DNA of 64,000 bases from Azospirillum melinis (GTDB lineage Bacteria > Pseudomonadota > Alphaproteobacteria > Azospirillales > Azospirillaceae): assembly GCF_013340935.1 (NCBI RefSeq), contig NZ_WHOS01000029.1, positions 1-64,000 on the forward strand, given 5' to 3'. Shown in pieces: positions 61,677 to 64,000 of this stretch; position 1 is the stretch's first letter; the number at the start of each line of letters is the position of its first letter. A model generated the notes under the pieces. That model was given only the letters and a program-made list of their open reading frames with translations. It did no database searches and was not told the origin of the DNA. The translations under genes and the position numbers were made by a program.

Positions 61677-62746
61677 AACCTCATGACCTCCTGCTTGGGC
61701 AGTTCCTTTTCCAGGCGGACGGCGATGTGCCCGCCCTTGCGCCCCATCCGCCCCTGGAACATCGACACGTCGCCGCAGCGCAGCTCTATCGCGCCGTCGG
61801 GGGTGGCGTTCAGCAGGATGCGGGTGCCGACGCGCCAGTTCAGCACGTCGTGCAGGGTCATCGTCACCTCGTCCAGCACGGCCGACAGATCGACGTCCGT
61901 CACCATCAGTTCCGAGGCCAGGTGGGTTTCCCAGATCGAGTCACGGCCGAACTTCTCGCCCATGAACATCTGGAGCAGCAGCTCACGCACCGGCTCCAGC
62001 GTCGCGTAGGGGATCATCAACTCCAACCGGCCGCCGCGATCCTCCATGTCGATGCGCAGCTTGACCAGCACCGCCGCATTGGCGGGACGCGCGATGGTGG
62101 CGAAGCGCGGGTTGGTCTCCAGCCGGTCGAAGCGGAAGGTGACGGGCGACAGCGGATCGAAGGCGGCGGACAGGTCGGACAGCACGACGTGGACCATGCG
62201 TTCCACGAGGTTGCGCTCGATGGTGGTGTAGGGACGCCCTTCGATGCGCATCGCCGCCGTGCCGCGCCGGCCGCCCAGCAGCACGTCGACGATGGAGTAG
62301 ATCAGCGCGGAGTCGACGACCATCAGGCCGTAATTGTCCCACTCCTCCGCCTTGAACACCGACAGCATCGCCGGCAGCGGGATGGAGTTCAGGTAATCGC
62401 CGAAACGCACCGACGAAATCTGGTCGAGGCTGACCTCGACGTTGTCGGAGGTGAAATTGCGCAGGCTCGTGGACATCATGCGGACGAGGCGGTCGAAGAC
62501 CACCTCCAGCATGGGCAGGCGTTCGTAGTTGACCAGCGCCGAGTTGACCAGCGCCATGATGCCGGAATTGTCGCCGTCGCCGGCGCCACCCTGGTCGAAG
62601 CCCAGCAGGCTGTCGATCTCGTCCTGGTTCAGGACGCGGGTCGACCCGCCGCCACCCATGTCGCCGACATCGCCGCTGTCCTCGGCCAATGCGGCCCATT
62701 CGGCGGCAAGCCGTTCTTCTTCGCTCAGTTCACCGGTGTCGCTCAT
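61673..62746 (-). CDS. fliM: flagellar motor switch protein FliM
   Basis: 357 residues. Switch-complex component that binds CheY-P and sets rotation direction. The CheY-binding peptide LNQDEIDSLLGFD is at 39-51, after an unusually long acidic N-terminus. The middle CheC-like domain (FTSDNVEVSLDQISSVRFGDYLNS) and the C-terminal SpoA domain (LRCGDVSMFQGRMGRKGGHIAVRL) are complete. It overlaps the downstream gene by 4 bases and lies 28 bases after fliL. Confidence 0.96.
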   Translation of the reverse strand: MSDTGELSEEERLAAEWAALAEDSGDVGDMGGGGSTRVLNQDEIDSLLGFDQGGAGDGDNSGIMALVNSALVNYERLPMLEVVFDRLVRMMSTSLRNFTSDNVEVSLDQISSVRFGDYLNSIPLPAMLSVFKAEEWDNYGLMVVDSALIYSIVDVLLGGRRGTAAMRIEGRPYTTIERNLVERMVHVVLSDLSAAFDPLSPVTFRFDRLETNPRFATIARPANAAVLVKLRIDMEDRGGRLELMIPYATLEPVRELLLQMFMGEKFGRDSIWETHLASELMVTDVDLSAVLDEVTMTLHDVLNWRVGTRILLNATPDGAIELRCGDVSMFQGRMGRKGGHIAVRLEKELPKQEVMRL

Positions 62747-62774
62747 CGGCCCCTATCCCCACCTGACCGGGCCC

Positions 62775-63326
62775 TCACTGGACCAGCATTTCCTTGAACA
62801 GCACGTCCTTCACCTTCACCGGGAACGCGGCGGCGGTGATGCGCAGAAGAAGTTCCTGGCGCAGCCGGTACATGCCGGCCGACCCGCGCAAGTCCTCCAG
62901 GCGCAGTTCGCGCAGGTAGACCTGGAAATTGTCGATGATGCGCGGCAACACATGCTCCACCGCCCCGACATCCTCCGGCTTCGACAGCTGGATGGAGATC
63001 TTGATCTTCAGGAAGGCCGGACGCTTGTTGCCGGTGTTCAGGTTCACCAGCATGTCCGGCAGGTCGTAGAAGATCGGGGAGGCATGGGCGGCGTCGCCCT
63101 TGCCGGCCTCGGCCCCATGTTCGCCTTCCGCCGCCGCAGCATGCTCTCCCTCCGCCGGCTTCTCCTTGCCCAGCAGCCCGTCGAGCAGGCCGGAGAAATA
63201 GACGCCGGCACCGGCGCCGATCAGCAGGACCAGGGGAAGAACGACGAACAGGACCAGCTTCTTGCCGCTGAATTTCTTCCGGGGCAGGCCGTCGGTCAGT
63301 TCACCGGCATCGGTTTCGGCAGCCAT
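62775..63326 (-). CDS. fliL: flagellar basal-body protein FliL
   Basis: 183 residues. Single-pass inner-membrane protein associated with the stator. The membrane segment is near 23-47 (LVLFVVLPLVLLIGAGAGVYF), followed by a Glu/His/Ala-rich linker, which is longer than usual. The periplasmic domain reads FYDLPDMLVNLNTGNKRPAFLKIKISIQL and ends VKVKDVLFKEMLVQ. First gene of the leftward flagellar operon, divergent from flgF. Confidence 0.94.
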   Translation of the reverse strand: MAAETDAGELTDGLPRKKFSGKKLVLFVVLPLVLLIGAGAGVYFSGLLDGLLGKEKPAEGEHAAAAEGEHGAEAGKGDAAHASPIFYDLPDMLVNLNTGNKRPAFLKIKISIQLSKPEDVGAVEHVLPRIIDNFQVYLRELRLEDLRGSAGMYRLRQELLLRITAAAFPVKVKDVLFKEMLVQ

Positions 63327-63864
63327 GACATCCTGGGATCGTTCGAGGTACGCAACGGCTCAGGCATGCGCCGCCTGACAGGGTCAAAGCTACTTTTGGG
63401 ATAGTTAATAACTCCTTTCGAGTGGGGAATGGACCGCCCCGGACGGGCAGGTTTCCCCCATCTGTCACCATTTCGGCACGGTTCTTGATTGGGGCTGACC
63501 GGCAATCCGTGCCCGCATTGTGTCCGCAGTCCGATTGGAGCGCGGGCACGCCCGGATTCCGCCGCCGGCCGGCCGCATCTCCCCTGGGATCGCCCCTGAG
63601 GATTGTGGCCCACCGGCCAACGCCCTGCCGCACCTCTCGTGCGGTGGGAACGGGAGAGTCTTGCCCGGTGACACCCGGCAAGGAACGCCCTCCCCCCGGC
63701 AGATTCTGCCCGGCATCCCCTGCCCCACCCGGCGGGACCGCCCGTCCCTTGCCCGCATTCCGTGGAATCCAAGGCTTCGGCGAAGTTGGCACGCCGCCTG
63801 CAACACCCCTTTCGCCGGTCGGACGCTCTCGTTCGATCCGTTCGCAAGGTGAAGAGGCCGCAAG
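63327..63864. other. divergent flagellar control region
   Basis: 538 bases between fliL (minus) and flgF (plus), without a supported gene. It contains a dyad GGCAGA-T-TCTGCC at 63698-63710 among several CCCGGCA repeats (63660-63730). A partial sigma-54-like site at 63475-63488 keeps GG but has GA instead of GC. It is a likely location for the promoters of both flagellar transcripts. Confidence 0.55.
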
Positions 63865-64000
63865 ATGGAAAATTCGATCTACGTCGCCCTGTCGCGCCAG
63901 ATGGCGCTGCAACGCCAGCTGGACGTGACGTCGAACAACATCGCGAACATGAACACGACCGGCTACAAGAACCAGCGGATGCTGTTCACCGAATATCTGG
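63865..64000 (+). CDS. flgF: flagellar basal-body rod protein FlgF, 5' part
   Basis: The first 45 codons, cut by the window edge. The start MENSIYVALSRQMALQRQLD followed by VTSNNIANMNTTGYKNQ is the N-terminal helix and motif of flagellar rod/hook proteins, and MENSIYV is typical of FlgF in alphaproteobacteria. FlgF is part of the proximal rod. The ATG at 63865 has AAGAGG 8 bases upstream. flgG would be expected beyond the edge. Confidence 0.9.
   Translation, partial: MENSIYVALSRQMALQRQLDVTSNNIANMNTTGYKNQRMLFTEYL

Noticed and set aside
63475..63488. Possible sigma-54 promoter upstream of flgF
   Set aside because: It has GG-N10-GA, so the invariant GC at -12 is lost, and it lies nearly 380 bases before flgF.
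1..64000. CRISPR arrays, rRNA, tRNA and prophage genes
   Set aside because: No regularly spaced repeats, no recognised tRNA arms or rRNA, and no phage structural or integrase genes were seen by eye.

Overview
The window is 64 kb of high-GC bacterial chromosome. Gene content points to an alphaproteobacterium of the Rhodospirillales, most probably Azospirillum or a close relative. This is inferred from gene style, not from a marker gene: a fused indolepyruvate ferredoxin oxidoreductase, many PAS-rich sensor kinases, betB-betA-choX, a fliL-fliM-DUF6468-motE flagellar block beside flgF, and a 516-residue MetG. No rRNA, tRNA, CRISPR array or phage structural gene was recognised.

Layout. 1-8875: a hypothetical gene, the indolepyruvate oxidoreductase, a chemoreceptor and a hybrid histidine kinase. 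8880-11990: an AT-rich foreign island holding a complete 977-bp IS5-like element and a leftward two-gene unit (DUF262 nuclease-like protein, then an HEPN protein with an RNase motif), a probable defence or toxin module. 11994-20105: a PAS histidine kinase, a hypothetical gene, and a leftward tetR-adaptor-RND efflux operon with two candidate operators. 20106-25582: a BON-domain protein, a candidate sigma-54 promoter with its own terminator and no ORF (possible small RNA), and a group of signalling genes (receiver protein, STAS anti-anti-sigma protein, Sel1 protein, RsbW-like kinase) plus very small genes. 25766-32338: an RcnB-like protein, an unusual receiver protein coupled to a hybrid kinase, a cupin and ndk. 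32489-37001: the choline-to-glycine-betaine operon betB-betA-choX, bounded by a BetI-type operator and a strong terminator. 37184-49163: mostly housekeeping genes on the plus strand (ABC-F ATPase, ExoD, PmtA-like methyltransferase, VOC protein, YdcF protein, RlpA, D-Ala-D-Ala carboxypeptidase, tmk, holB, metG, tatD, MBL hydrolase), many overlapping by 4 bases. 49165-56901: palindromic repeats, an orphan TRAP binding protein, an OpgC acyltransferase followed by two SGNH-fold proteins, a cysteine-cluster protein and a PAS-GGDEF-EAL protein. 57020-64000: recO, parC, then the flagellar operon fliL-fliM-DUF6468-motE and the start of flgF.

The most interesting items are the DUF262-HEPN pair on its AT-rich island, the predicted sigma-54-driven short transcript at about 21814-21873, and the SGNH enzyme/pseudoenzyme pair behind OpgC. 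Start codons were often moved inward from the longest frame to the start with the best Shine-Dalgarno match; each entry says so.
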